DNA of 64,000 nucleotides from Leishmania martiniquensis (Eukaryota > Euglenozoa > Kinetoplastea > Trypanosomatida > Trypanosomatidae). Position 1 is the first letter of the stretch. Each line of letters begins with the position of its first letter. Shown here one piece after another: positions 19,276 through 29,514 of the stretch. The notes below the pieces were generated by a model. It did not search any database and was not told the origin of the DNA. It worked only from the letters and a program-made list of their open reading frames with translations. The DNA lies in NCBI RefSeq assembly GCF_017916325.1, contig NC_090147.1, positions 31,001 through 95,000 of the forward strand, given 5' to 3'. The translations under genes were made by a program, and so were the position numbers.

Positions 19276-20631
19276 ATGAGCTACGGCACGCTGGTGTTGT
19301 GCACAAGCGTCTTGTATGCCCCTCACACCGTCTTGTGCGGCCTGGCGCTGCTCCAACAGCCGATGCTGATCGTCATGAGCATCGTCGCCGCCCTTCTCGC
19401 CTTTGCGCCACTTGTGATGACGGGGTTGATATTTCAGGTGCTGCGCAGGGCCAATGCTGCTGATGGGTCCACTGCCGCGTGGGTGGTGGTGATTCACTTC
19501 GTACTGCAGAACGCCGCGCGAGTTGGCGCGCTCCACGTGTGCTTGCGACTGCAGCGACTGGGGCTGCGCCATGGCTTGCTGCTGGTGCATAGCTGGTTTC
19601 CCTTAGTGCCCGTGAGCATCGCCGTCGGCGCCGGTTTCGCCGCGTCGTCGCTTCTCGTAAGCGGTGGCGCCCTTCTCGCAGAGGCGTGGGACGTTGGAAG
19701 GGGTTTGGGTGCCAGTAGGCGCACGCCAGCCACCTCGGCTGGCGCTGCGAAGGAATTCGCCCCGTTCTCTTCCAGCGGCAGCTGCGCACAGCTTCCTCTG
19801 ATTGTGCAGTCGTGCTTTCAGCAGTCCTTCTTCACCTGCGGGCAGGTGGCGTGGACGGTGATGATGGGGCAGGCGTACGCTGTCCTTGATCGCCAGGATG
19901 GAGCGGAGGACTTGCTGGGGCAGATGGGGCGCGCTAATAGTGCTGATGACGCTGCAATTATCCGCATGGCGACGGCGACAGAGGCCGAGGAAGCTGGCGA
20001 CGCAGTTAGGACGAGGGCACTGAGGGAGAGGGCGGAGACTGTAAGGCAGGACGCCGGTGAGCTCCTGCGGCCGCATGACGACTTTGCGCCCGCCTTGAGA
20101 GACTGCAAACGGGAAGCTGCGACGCACGCAGTGGGACCTGGGCGCGCATATACAGGTGCGACGCCGATGTCGCGCGAGGAGGCGGCGGTACACCAGCCAG
20201 TCCCGTGGAATGCGGTCGGCTCTGAAAGCGGTGGCGCTGGTGCGGTGGCTGACACAACACCCTCTGCGGTTCCGTTCGCCAGTGAGGCGGCGAGATCACC
20301 CACCGTTGCGCAGCCCCAGGGCATGCCGTCGACGGTGGCCGCTGCCGCGTGGCCTGCGGCCGGCTCCGTATTTGCTCAGCGGCTTCCAGCTGCGGCCCTC
20401 ACCGGTACTGCAGCGTTGGTCCTGCATGCGGTGCTTGTACTGCTGCCTCTGACGGAGATGGCGACTGACTCGGCGTCGGCGCAGAGGATGTCGACTCTAT
20501 CATCAGACAGGCGCTCGAGCGGGTGCCTCGCTAGCATACCCCTGCAGTGCGCCGTGACACTTGTGTCGGTAGGGTGGGGCCTGTGGATCGTGGAGCTCGA
20601 GCGCCACCCTTCGACCTACATGCTTCTCTGA
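19276..20631 (+). CDS. Aph-1-like multipass membrane protein (451 aa)
   Basis: Seven hydrophobic segments are visible at roughly residues 4-26, 30-56, 66-88, 105-130, 172-200, 374-392 and 422-442, the topology of Aph-1, the scaffold subunit of gamma-secretase. The best local resemblance is at the end: LVLHAVLVLLPL followed by AVTLVSVGWGLWIV parallels the last two Aph-1 helices, including a histidine (H384) like the conserved one in helix 6. The histidine expected in helix 5 is not evident (GQVAWTVMMG instead). A hydrophilic loop of about 170 residues (about 202-370, Ala/Glu-rich) separates helices 5 and 6, making the protein much longer than the usual 250-310 aa. If the call holds, it would act in the ER/Golgi with a presenilin-type protease. 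Another seven-helix protein is possible. Confidence 0.6.
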   Translation: MSYGTLVLCTSVLYAPHTVLCGLALLQQPMLIVMSIVAALLAFAPLVMTGLIFQVLRRANAADGSTAAWVVVIHFVLQNAARVGALHVCLRLQRLGLRHGLLLVHSWFPLVPVSIAVGAGFAASSLLVSGGALLAEAWDVGRGLGASRRTPATSAGAAKEFAPFSSSGSCAQLPLIVQSCFQQSFFTCGQVAWTVMMGQAYAVLDRQDGAEDLLGQMGRANSADDAAIIRMATATEAEEAGDAVRTRALRERAETVRQDAGELLRPHDDFAPALRDCKREAATHAVGPGRAYTGATPMSREEAAVHQPVPWNAVGSESGGAGAVADTTPSAVPFASEAARSPTVAQPQGMPSTVAAAAWPAAGSVFAQRLPAAALTGTAALVLHAVLVLLPLTEMATDSASAQRMSTLSSDRRSSGCLASIPLQCAVTLVSVGWGLWIVELERHPSTYMLL

Positions 20632-22097
20632 CGGCTGCCAGGGCTGTGAGTCTGTCAAGGCATCTCATCGTTTGCCGGGCTGATAGTGTGTGCGTACGTG
20701 TCTTCCCCTTGTCAAGAGACAGGCGAGGCACGGCATTTCCACTGCCGCCCCGTTTCGCTCTCTGCCCCGCCGCGATACGATTCGGGCTTGCACATGCGGG
20801 AGGGTCCCCCCTCGACGCGGCTGTCTGCACGTTCTGTTCTGAGATCCCGTAAGCGGTGCGTGAGCTTCGAAATCGGTGGCACTAAGCGACCGCCTTGTCC
20901 TTGGGGAGGGCGTTCATTTCAGGGTAGTGTACGAGCACATAGTCGGGCGACTCGTAGCGCTGGTGGTGAGGGAGGGAGGGGGTGGGGTGGGGGCGCAGGC
21001 ACATCTTGTCGAGGCTCGTTGAAGCACTCCGGCAGCCCTCCGCCCACGTCTGTGTCTCTGCCGTGGATGTTCTCTGCTTCATAGTGTGCGGGGGAGGTCC
21101 TTCCTGTTGGCCATCGTCCCTCTCTCCACCTTTGCTTGCTCCTCCCCGCTCTCTCTTCCGCGTGTACTCGCACATGACACACTCGGGCCGCCGATCTCCG
21201 CTCCGGTGGCCCAGAGAGTGTGCAGAGACTCTAAACGCGTCGTCTGCTTGACGGTTGTCAACAATCTTTACAGCGGTGTGCGCACATGACGGCGTAGAGA
21301 AGCATGTGCGCGCATGACTGGGGTGTGAGCGATCACGGACGAACGCGGACGCATCACGACCATCACCATTGCTTCGCGAGTGGCTGGTGAGCTTCGATAC
21401 CTATTCCTCCCCTCCGTCCGTTTTGGCTTTATGCAGAGCACACGTAAATTCTTCCTCCTCCTCACGCAGACGCAGACACATTGCGCTGCACACTTCTCCC
21501 GTAGCCCCGCATTTCACACGCCTCGACCGTTACTCTCTGTGTACTCCGCGTTTCACCGCGTCCCCCTCCCCTCACCCGTGACCCTCTAGCGCGCCGCATT
21601 GCTCAATCAAGGTGAGGCTGCTCGGTGGTCTTGACGGTATAGTGTGCGCGGGCGCGCTCGCAAGAAGGGGGCAACCACATTCTGTGGCGGCAACGACAGG
21701 CAATACATTCGACCACGCCAAGTCCCCCTTTTCACTGCCGTCTCCCTTCCATCTCGCCCCCCTGAGAGTGAATAGTTGTCACCTCACGGCACAGGTGATC
21801 GGCGTGCTGCGCTCACTGCAGCTGCGTGCATCCACGCGGGGCGGTTGCAGCGCTGATTTCTTGCGTAGGCGGGCAGCTACAACTCCGCCCAATAGTGCTG
21901 CCATTAGTCGAGAGCGAACCTCGGCTTTAAAATAGATCGAGCCGCACACTGACGCGGTTGACCTCAGCCGTGCAGCGAAGCTTGTGAAAGGGCGCCAAGG
22001 CGTGGGCCAAGAACCATTGCTCTGGCATTGCCGAGTACGGAGAGTCCGACGCAACTTATAGGCCCATCACGTAGGGGCCCTCTCATCTGAGGGGGAG
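20632..22097. other. Intergenic region, 1.5 kb
   Basis: Spacer DNA with a G-rich stretch near 20968-20996 (GGGAGGGAGG-type) and CT-rich tracts near 21560-21585 and 21725-21765. No gene, RNA or repeat is supported. Confidence 0.5.
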
Positions 22098-25000
22098 ATG
22101 CCGGGTGTGCGCAAAGGTGCCTCGATGAGCAGTGGTGTAGCAGAAGGCGCTGCCCCCAAAGAGCAGGAGGAGGGGGTCGCTGTCTCGGCCCCCTTGCCCT
22201 CCGCGCCGGAGCCGCTGACCGACACGCGAGGCAGCCTCACTCGTCGCAGCAGCGTCGACAGCTCCCTTGGTGGTGAGCTGAACGGTGCCGCAGCGCCATC
22301 GTCGCCTAGCTCTGTTCCGGCGAGGCTCTGCAGGGACCCGCACGCCTTGGGCCTCGGCGGGCACAAAAGCGGGAGGGCGTCTATTCACGCACGGACGTCG
22401 AAAACGTCGCAGGCGCTTCGTGCCGGCTTCGCCAAAGGGGAGGAGAAGACTGCTGCTGCGTCGATAAAGCAGCCGCCTCCGCCCCTCAGCGCAGCAGCAC
22501 AGCCGATAGGCAACACCGCGGCCGTGGATGAGGTAGCAGCCTGCTCAGCGGATGCACTCCCTACGGGCCCGTCTGCGCTGGGCGGTGCGGAGCGCACTGC
22601 AGTGATCGAAAGCCATCTGAAGACCACTCGTCAGCTCCCGCCCCCCGGCGTTAGTACGCCGACAGAGTCTCTGGCAGCGGCGAAGGGTACAGTGCTGTGT
22701 GTCGAGCTGACAGAAATGCCTCCCCCGCAAACCTCGAGCATTGCCCTCTCTGTTAGCGGTGGACGGCTGGACCTGCGCATGCGAGGGTTGGTGGTGCTTC
22801 CTTGCCTGCACGTGCCCGCAGCATCCACAGCGCCATCGTCGGATGGGAGGCAAGAGCCCACTACGCCCCCTTCTGCTCACGGAAGCGGTGATGCCATGGC
22901 GGGGTGCCTGCATGCTGTCAGCTTTCGACAGAACGCCATCAGCAGCCTCCTCACCCCATGTGCTCGCACCTTCTCCACTCCGCAAGCCTTACCGTTCATG
23001 CCTCGCAGCTCCCCCCTGCACTGCTACACGCACGTCTCCTCGCTCGACCTCACGCACAACACGCTTACATCGATCGCTGGCATCGACGTCCTGCGGTGCC
23101 TGCGCTCGCTCCGTCTCGCCTTCAACCGACTCACTTCGCTGGCGCCGCTCTGGGCGTCGCCACACGTTGCAGAGCTTGACGTCCTGGATGTGAGCTCGAA
23201 TGCGCTGACGGAGTTGCTCTCCGCAGAGGACATGCGCTCCTTGAAGAGGCACCAAATTCGTGTCATCACGCACAAGAAGCAGGCGCACAGCGCCGCTGTT
23301 GGCCAGCGCAACGCCAAGTCAAGCGTGTACAAAGTGATGTGTCTACGGGTGCTTTACGCGTCCAACAACTTACTGAGAGAGGTGCCGAGTGCGGTCTACA
23401 CCTTCGCACAGCTGACAGATCTGCGGCTGAGTAAGAATGACATCGATAAAGTGCCCGACGGCTTTCCCGCGCGCGTGTGCTTGCCACAGCTAAGACAAGT
23501 TGATGTGAGCATGAATAAGCTCCCTCCGGCCATCGCCAAGGCCGTGGCGGCCCGCGCTGAGGCAATGGCCGAGTCTCCGCGCTGTCACTGTCCCACATCA
23601 CCTGCAGCGCCGCGAGCCTCGATAGCAGAAGACCACCGCACTTCGATGCACCGCTCTCACCGCGACAGCGCCTCCTCGTCGAGTGCAGAGACTACCGCTG
23701 TTTCCTCGTCCGCCTCGAGGCCTGGGGACGGTGCCTCTTTGGGGATGGCAGGGAGAGGCGCTGCGGAGTGCACCGAGGTGAGTTGTGGTGGTCCGTTGCC
23801 TGAACAAGACCGAAGGGAAGGAAGTGGTTCAGCAGTTGAGAATGAACGCGGTGACGCGGCGGCTACTAATGATACGGAGCGGAGCCGCCCATCGCTCTCT
23901 GCGGCAAAAGCGGCCGGTGGCGCGGGCTCGCATAAAAGCCGAGACGCTCTGAAGTCCAATACGGTGGCCTTGCCGCAGTCGCCCGCCGCGGCTCGCCGTG
24001 AGAGAACCTCGGCCGTGGCCCCCAATTTGCCCAAAGCTAAGGTCACCACATCTCTACTGCCAACGGCACCTGTCACCGCGACCGTATCGGCCCAGGAAGT
24101 TGAACAGCGCGCCCCTGTCCAGCGCGTAGCGGAGAATGTGTACTGTATCGATCTCAGTGCGTGGGCAATGCTGGTGCGTCGACGGCTTGAGAAGATGATG
24201 ATGCGATCGTCTATCAACAGCCCCAGTGGCGCACCGGGTGCTGCGTCAGCGTACTCCATGCACGAGCTTCTGCTCTCTCTCTATGACATTCTCAGTGGGA
24301 GCAGCAGTAGCGCTGGCGCGACCGCACCGCCACGTTATCGGCGTCGTCTGGCGGCCACAGCCCACACCCTGGCGTCCCTTCTGGAATGCCTGTCTTTGTA
24401 CTCCATTGTCTACTCCGAAGAAGCTCAGATGCGCTGTGCTCCTCTTCTTCTTCTGACCGGCATAACCGCTGCTGTGGTGGCGGACCCGTCTGAACTGCTC
24501 CTCTACGAGGTCTTGGCCCTTCACGTTGTGCACAATTGCCTCTGCACCGTGAAGTCTGTCCCCGGCGGGGTGAGCTCGTCGTGTGAAGAGTCTGCAGATT
24601 CGTCACCCACGCCGCAAGCGCACAAAGGCGAGAACATCAGCGAGCCCGCCATTCGCGCTAAAGCAGTGGTGACCGATCACGCGCGCAGCTTAGAGACGCC
24701 TCCGCTGCGACCAGGTAGCCCAGGAAGCAGTCGAGGTGTCGGTACCTCGGGGCAGCTGAATTTCTATGAGCCACTGCGTGCGATTCACGTGATTACGTGC
24801 GCAGACAGTGCATCCCCCGCGCACAGCTCCACGTCGGCCTTGTGGACGTATCTGGCGTGGCGGCAGCGCTGGGAAGCCGCCGTTTCCCGGCGCCGCTTTT
24901 TGAGCAAAAGCAGCTATGTGTGTGAGGTTGGGACGCAGGTTGCGGGGGTGCATAGGCCGCACCCGTCTTCCTCTAAACCTCCTCACGTCTCAGCGGCAGC

Positions 25001-26054
25001 TAATGGCAACAGCACGCGGGCAGCCCTGCATTCTGCAGAGGCGAAGCCCCTTTACCCCTTCGCCGCCAACTCTCCCATCTCGCGCGTGCTCGAGTGGCGT
25101 CGACTGCACGAATGCAGGCCTGCGTCGTACTGCGCGGTCCCACCTCCGTGGGAGCTCCTCTACGATGCTCTCCCTCGCCCATCCTTGCCGAAGAGGGCAG
25201 CACCACAGCAGCTGCGCGAGCCTGCCATACCGCCACTGTTGGCTGGGGTGGGTAACCGCATGCACTACATGCGCGGTACCCCAGTCGATCTCGCATGTGT
25301 ACTACTCTGCTCTACTGACTACCCGAGGTGTGCTGAAGCACCGAAGGTGAATGCGCCTCGGACGCTCCCCTTACCGCGCCGGCCGCTGCCGGGCACTTGT
25401 GACTCTGCCGCCAGTGAAGCTCGCAACGGCGGTTTCGCTACCATCGCGTCGTACGTCGCGTGTGGGGACATCATTGACCGCGCTCTCCAGCTGCGTGACT
25501 ACAGCCAGCAGATGTGCTGTCGCTTGGAGCGCGAAGCCGATACGGTCGCCGCGGAGCAAGTGACAGCGTGCTTGATGCCGTTGTACAGCGCTGAGGAGGT
25601 TCTCCAAAGTCAGCAGGCGGCCGTTGCGGCACTGAGCTCCCTGGGCTCACGCAATACCCCTCTGCGCTGCGAGCCATGTGGACAGAGCGACGTCGCAGAG
25701 GAGGCAGTCGAAAGCGTCGCTGTATCTCGTAAGGATGTGCCTGGCCTGCAGCATCAGTGCTCTGCTTCAGAGTGGTTGTCAGTGCTGCAGCATTGTGTTC
25801 CGCAGAGCTTCAAGAGCACAACTGCCACAGTGGTAGATACGACAGTGTGGGACCACCAAAGTGAAACACGTGGCACACCCTTAGCGGCAGCTGTTGCTGA
25901 TGGCGGAAGCTCGCCAGCTGCTGGAGCGGATGCGGCGTGCGGCGAAGCCGGTGCGCTCATCGGCATTGAAGAGTGTGACACATTAGCGCGATCCGGCCAG
26001 GCGCGCCACGACAACGCGGTGTGGGCGGCCCCATCGGCAGCGGAGAGCGGGTGA
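22098..26054 (+). CDS. Leucine-rich-repeat protein (1318 aa)
   Basis: Leucine-rich repeats are visible at about residues 310-475, for example SSLDLTHNTLTSIAGID, LRSLRLAFNRLTSL, LRVLYASNNLLREVP and LTDLRLSKNDIDKVPDGF. One longer basic linker (KRHQIRVITHKKQ) splits the array. The first 300 residues and the region about 480-680 are low-complexity Ser/Ala/Pro-rich. Residues about 690-860 look folded and helical (YCIDLSAWAMLVRRRLEKMMM; LLECLSLYSIVYSEEAQ; LLLYEVLALHVVHNCL). The rest mixes folded and disordered parts. LRRs mediate protein binding. No catalytic domain or membrane anchor is seen, so the role is unknown. The first ATG is used; the ATG nine codons later (22125) is an equally possible start. 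Confidence 0.85.
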   Translation: MPGVRKGASMSSGVAEGAAPKEQEEGVAVSAPLPSAPEPLTDTRGSLTRRSSVDSSLGGELNGAAAPSSPSSVPARLCRDPHALGLGGHKSGRASIHARTSKTSQALRAGFAKGEEKTAAASIKQPPPPLSAAAQPIGNTAAVDEVAACSADALPTGPSALGGAERTAVIESHLKTTRQLPPPGVSTPTESLAAAKGTVLCVELTEMPPPQTSSIALSVSGGRLDLRMRGLVVLPCLHVPAASTAPSSDGRQEPTTPPSAHGSGDAMAGCLHAVSFRQNAISSLLTPCARTFSTPQALPFMPRSSPLHCYTHVSSLDLTHNTLTSIAGIDVLRCLRSLRLAFNRLTSLAPLWASPHVAELDVLDVSSNALTELLSAEDMRSLKRHQIRVITHKKQAHSAAVGQRNAKSSVYKVMCLRVLYASNNLLREVPSAVYTFAQLTDLRLSKNDIDKVPDGFPARVCLPQLRQVDVSMNKLPPAIAKAVAARAEAMAESPRCHCPTSPAAPRASIAEDHRTSMHRSHRDSASSSSAETTAVSSSASRPGDGASLGMAGRGAAECTEVSCGGPLPEQDRREGSGSAVENERGDAAATNDTERSRPSLSAAKAAGGAGSHKSRDALKSNTVALPQSPAAARRERTSAVAPNLPKAKVTTSLLPTAPVTATVSAQEVEQRAPVQRVAENVYCIDLSAWAMLVRRRLEKMMMRSSINSPSGAPGAASAYSMHELLLSLYDILSGSSSSAGATAPPRYRRRLAATAHTLASLLECLSLYSIVYSEEAQMRCAPLLLLTGITAAVVADPSELLLYEVLALHVVHNCLCTVKSVPGGVSSSCEESADSSPTPQAHKGENISEPAIRAKAVVTDHARSLETPPLRPGSPGSSRGVGTSGQLNFYEPLRAIHVITCADSASPAHSSTSALWTYLAWRQRWEAAVSRRRFLSKSSYVCEVGTQVAGVHRPHPSSSKPPHVSAAANGNSTRAALHSAEAKPLYPFAANSPISRVLEWRRLHECRPASYCAVPPPWELLYDALPRPSLPKRAAPQQLREPAIPPLLAGVGNRMHYMRGTPVDLACVLLCSTDYPRCAEAPKVNAPRTLPLPRRPLPGTCDSAASEARNGGFATIASYVACGDIIDRALQLRDYSQQMCCRLEREADTVAAEQVTACLMPLYSAEEVLQSQQAAVAALSSLGSRNTPLRCEPCGQSDVAEEAVESVAVSRKDVPGLQHQCSASEWLSVLQHCVPQSFKSTTATVVDTTVWDHQSETRGTPLAAAVADGGSSPAAGADAACGEAGALIGIEECDTLARSGQARHDNAVWAAPSAAESG

Positions 26055-27141
26055 GGCTGTGCGGGAGTGGAAATCAATCGGTGTTGTTGAACTAACTGCA
26101 GCCGCGCACACACACGCGTGCTTATGCGTGTGTGTACGTGTATTCACACCGCTCATGTGTCGAAGTCAGCGTGAACGTCAGTGCTCCTTTGGGGCTATTG
26201 TGTTTGGAATCTGTCATAGCAACCCGACAAGCGCGTCGCGGACACTTCAGCTGTCTCCAAGGCTATGCGAGGGCAGATGATAGCGCTGGTGTCCGGATGT
26301 GGACCTTCGCGCAAGTGATGAGCAAAGGCAACGTGACGCATAGTCATATTTCTCCTTGCACTTGAAAGCGCCATTGGTGCTTCTCATGCTCCGGCCCCCC
26401 GACGGCCTTCGTGGCGCCTAAGTGTCTGGCGCGCGTATATGCGGGCATGCACGCGGCACCGCCTGAGTGCCCGCTCCGTGCGAGGCCGCCATCGATGGAC
26501 ATGCATCAGCTAACCGTTTCACTCCATCCCTCTCTCTTTCTCGCTCCGTCTCTCGATGGGGTGGCGATGCGGCTACCCTGACGCCCGTGACTTCCTTCTG
26601 TGCCCAAAGACATTTTTACGTGGTGTGGGTGTGACTGTCGGCGCAGCGTAGGGAGCAGCGCACGTTATGCGGAGCGCCCGCCATTCAAGCCACTTGGAAA
26701 ACTTCTGCGCCCACACTTCTCCTGCCTCTGACGTCCTCCCTGCGTCAGCGGCCACGAGGGTGAGGGCGTCTAAAGCCTTCCCCCCCTCCCTCCCCGCGTG
26801 CACGCACACCCACACTCACGCACGTTTAACACGTACCGCCGCATTCTGTGGCTGCGCTTCCACCCGTCCATCCCTCTTATTGGCGCCCCCCCCACCGCCG
26901 CCCTGCATACATGCATATACAATCAGACACACACACACACAACCGTCACGTCGTCTGCCCCCCTCCCCCTCCCCTCCCGCCTTAATGGTGTAGTGTGCCA
27001 CTAATCTCCGGTGCCGCCGCCGCCCTTTGGCTCTCCCTTCGCCTTCACCTCTGCCATATTTATCCCCCCACACACACACACATCACACCACCACCACCAC
27101 ACCCGCGTGCCGGATTTTTTTTTCGCTGCTTAACTTTGAAC
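26055..27141. other. Intergenic region, 1.1 kb
   Basis: Spacer with an AC microsatellite at about 26928-26942, a C-rich run near 26887 and long pyrimidine tracts near 26960-26985 and 27112-27125. No gene is supported. Confidence 0.5.
26958..26992 (+). promoter_or_regulatory. Probable trans-splice acceptor for the ALG9-like gene
   Basis: A C/T-only tract (CCCCCCTCCCCCTCCCCTCCC) is followed by an AG at 26991-26992. The later poly-T run before the start codon has no AG between it and the ATG at 27142, so the upstream site is preferred. It gives a 5' UTR near 149 nt. Confidence 0.45.
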
Positions 27142-29514
27142 ATGGCGTCGGACGCCATATGCGGAATGCTTCGGCAAATGAGCCGCCCTCTGGAGGTGCT
27201 GGCGGTATTCCTGCTGCTTTTTCTGACGCATTACTGCGCTTCCTGCATCCTGCCCGTCGCAGACTGCGACGAGACGTTTAACTTCGTCGAGCCCATTCAT
27301 TACCTCCTCTATGGCTATGGCAAACAGACGTGGGAGCTGTGCTCTAAGTTCGCGCTGCGCTCGTGGCTATTTCTGTGGATGTACGCGTGGCCAGCGGTCT
27401 TCGCCCGCGGCGTCGCGAGCCTCTCGAGCGTCGGCGTGTACTTCTCCCTTCGCATTTATAATGGCTGCATTGCTGCCCTGGCAGAGCTCTTTTTTACGTG
27501 CAGTGTGTGGTGCACTTTCTCTGGCAAGATGGCTTCAGTGGCGCTGCTCCTGCTGCTCAGCAACTATCCCATCCACCATGCGGCCGTCAGTTTTCTGCCA
27601 ACGAGCTTCGTGATGGTGTGCAACTTTGTGGTGCTCGGGTGCTGGCTGCACACGCAACGATGGGCTTCATCGTCCGCCGCCTCGTCCGCACGAGCGTCGA
27701 CGAGCCTCTCGACGGCCCCACCGCGACACCTCTCCTGGTTCATCGGCGCCGCGCTCTTCTTCAGCGTGCTGGGGGTGGTGGCAGGTTGGCCGTTCGCGGC
27801 TCCCCTCTCCGCTTTCGTCGGCATCGATTTGCTGCTGCGCTTCCCCAAGCTCACCACTGCATGCGCGTCGGGGTCTTTCCTCACGATATGTGGCGCTGCT
27901 TTGGTGGCAGACGCACAGTATTACTGCCGCTGGACGCTGAGCAGCTGGAATCTTATCATGTACAATGTATTCGGCGGCGCAGAGCGCGGCCCGGAGCTGT
28001 TTGGCGTGGAGCCGTGGTTCTTCTTCTGGAAGAACCTCATGGTGAACTTCCACCTCATGTTTGTGGCGGCCTTGCTGGCGCCTTTGGCCGTCTTGTGTGC
28101 GCCACGGCAAGGGCCAGCCAACATGTCGGTGCCGTGCGACGCTGTGGGCTCGGGAAGCTCACCCAATGACAGCCCTGCGCTGGGAGTGAATGACAGCAAC
28201 GTGTCCGAGGCGAGCTCACTCGGTCGCTCGCCGCTGCGGAAGGCGAGTGGCCACGGTCACTGCGCGGGGTCTCACGCCTCGCTGCTCGGCCAGCGGCACC
28301 CTCATGCATCAGTACATGCAGCATCAGCAGCGACTGTTGCATCGCACCTGTCTTGCAGACGTGAATTGCTGTCAATAGCACCTTTTTTCGCATGGCTTCT
28401 ATTTTGGATGTGCATCCCGCACAAGGAGGAACGCTTCATGTCGCCGGCCTACCCCTTCATGACGTTGGCGGCGACGAGGGCGGTGTGCCTCATCTTTTTT
28501 CCCGACACGGAGGTCAGCCAGTGCGCCTCGGCAACGGCGAAGTGTCAGGGGAGGGGGCCTGCGGTGGAAATAGTGGCCGTGGCTGGCGCACAGCAGAACG
28601 ATTTCACTTCCGGCCAGGTCACGCGCCAGAAGCCACCGCCTTCCTCGTGCTCACCGCGCGCGCGCTCCTCAGTCGGCCTCCTTTGGTGGCGTCGCGCGTC
28701 AGGAGCGGCGTTTCTCGTGGCGTTTTGCCTCCTCTCCTGCTCACGGGCCATGGCCATCTACCACTTCTACAGCGGGCCGGAGCGCATCTTTCATGACTGG
28801 TACCCCGTGCTGACGGCCGAGGCGAACCGGGCACTGGAAGTGAAGCGCCAGGCCGTACTGCGGGACAACGCGATGCTGGGAGGAGCGTCACGGTCATCGC
28901 TGCTGCCAGGCACCACCGCTCAGCAGACGCAGGAGCTCCACAACAACTATATTGTGTGCCTCGGGCGAGAGTGGTATCGCTTTCCTTCGTCCTTCTTCCT
29001 TCATCACCGGAGTCGCTACCAGTTTCTGGATACCCCGCACTTTCATGGCCTGCTGCCCATGTCCTTCAAGGCGGCGCCGGCCTCGCGGGAGAGAGGGTTC
29101 CTGCGCGCTCCATCGAGCAAGGCTGCGGCTACGCGCGGCTCGTGCTGCTGCGGCTCACGAAACGTAAACGACCTGAATAAAGAGATCCCGGAACAGTACG
29201 TATGCCACCCTTCCGAGCAGTGTGACGCGATCTTTGATAGCCTCTCGCCTCGCACTTACGTTTCGGCGGCGCAGCACACCGCTGAGCTGAAGCGTCTCCA
29301 ACTCGATAGCGTCTTCACGCGGTCGCTGCTGAACATCAGTTCTTTGAATGCCGTACTGAACGCCAGCGGAAAGCCGCACCGTGCGGTGAAAGACACGTAT
29401 GCGGTGCTGGATGTCGACCGGACCCCCCTCTGGTGCCGTGTATTGTACTACCCGTTCGGAATATCGAGGCGCTGCGCCGTGTGGCGGCCGCTTGTGCTGA
29501 ACGCGAAATCGTGA
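27142..29514 (+). CDS. ALG9: ALG9-type alpha-1,2-mannosyltransferase, GT22 family (790 aa)
   Basis: The first luminal loop reads ADCDETFNFVEPIHYLLYG then KQTWE, close to the ALG9 signature (the GT22 family also includes ALG12, PIG-B and PIG-Z). The family HKEERF motif lies near residue 427, followed by SPAYPFM. Around ten hydrophobic segments are visible, fitting a multipass ER protein. ALG9 adds alpha-1,2-linked mannose from dolichol-phosphate-mannose to the lipid-linked N-glycan precursor in the ER lumen. Two low-complexity inserts (about residues 328-400 and 465-510) make it longer than the roughly 600-aa eukaryotic norm. Alternative calls are another GT22 member such as PIG-B, but HKEERF and the QTWE loop favour ALG9. 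The frame is open to 26995; the ATG at 27142 is chosen because upstream codons are spacer-like. Confidence 0.85.
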   Translation: MASDAICGMLRQMSRPLEVLAVFLLLFLTHYCASCILPVADCDETFNFVEPIHYLLYGYGKQTWELCSKFALRSWLFLWMYAWPAVFARGVASLSSVGVYFSLRIYNGCIAALAELFFTCSVWCTFSGKMASVALLLLLSNYPIHHAAVSFLPTSFVMVCNFVVLGCWLHTQRWASSSAASSARASTSLSTAPPRHLSWFIGAALFFSVLGVVAGWPFAAPLSAFVGIDLLLRFPKLTTACASGSFLTICGAALVADAQYYCRWTLSSWNLIMYNVFGGAERGPELFGVEPWFFFWKNLMVNFHLMFVAALLAPLAVLCAPRQGPANMSVPCDAVGSGSSPNDSPALGVNDSNVSEASSLGRSPLRKASGHGHCAGSHASLLGQRHPHASVHAASAATVASHLSCRRELLSIAPFFAWLLFWMCIPHKEERFMSPAYPFMTLAATRAVCLIFFPDTEVSQCASATAKCQGRGPAVEIVAVAGAQQNDFTSGQVTRQKPPPSSCSPRARSSVGLLWWRRASGAAFLVAFCLLSCSRAMAIYHFYSGPERIFHDWYPVLTAEANRALEVKRQAVLRDNAMLGGASRSSLLPGTTAQQTQELHNNYIVCLGREWYRFPSSFFLHHRSRYQFLDTPHFHGLLPMSFKAAPASRERGFLRAPSSKAAATRGSCCCGSRNVNDLNKEIPEQYVCHPSEQCDAIFDSLSPRTYVSAAQHTAELKRLQLDSVFTRSLLNISSLNAVLNASGKPHRAVKDTYAVLDVDRTPLWCRVLYYPFGISRRCAVWRPLVLNAKS

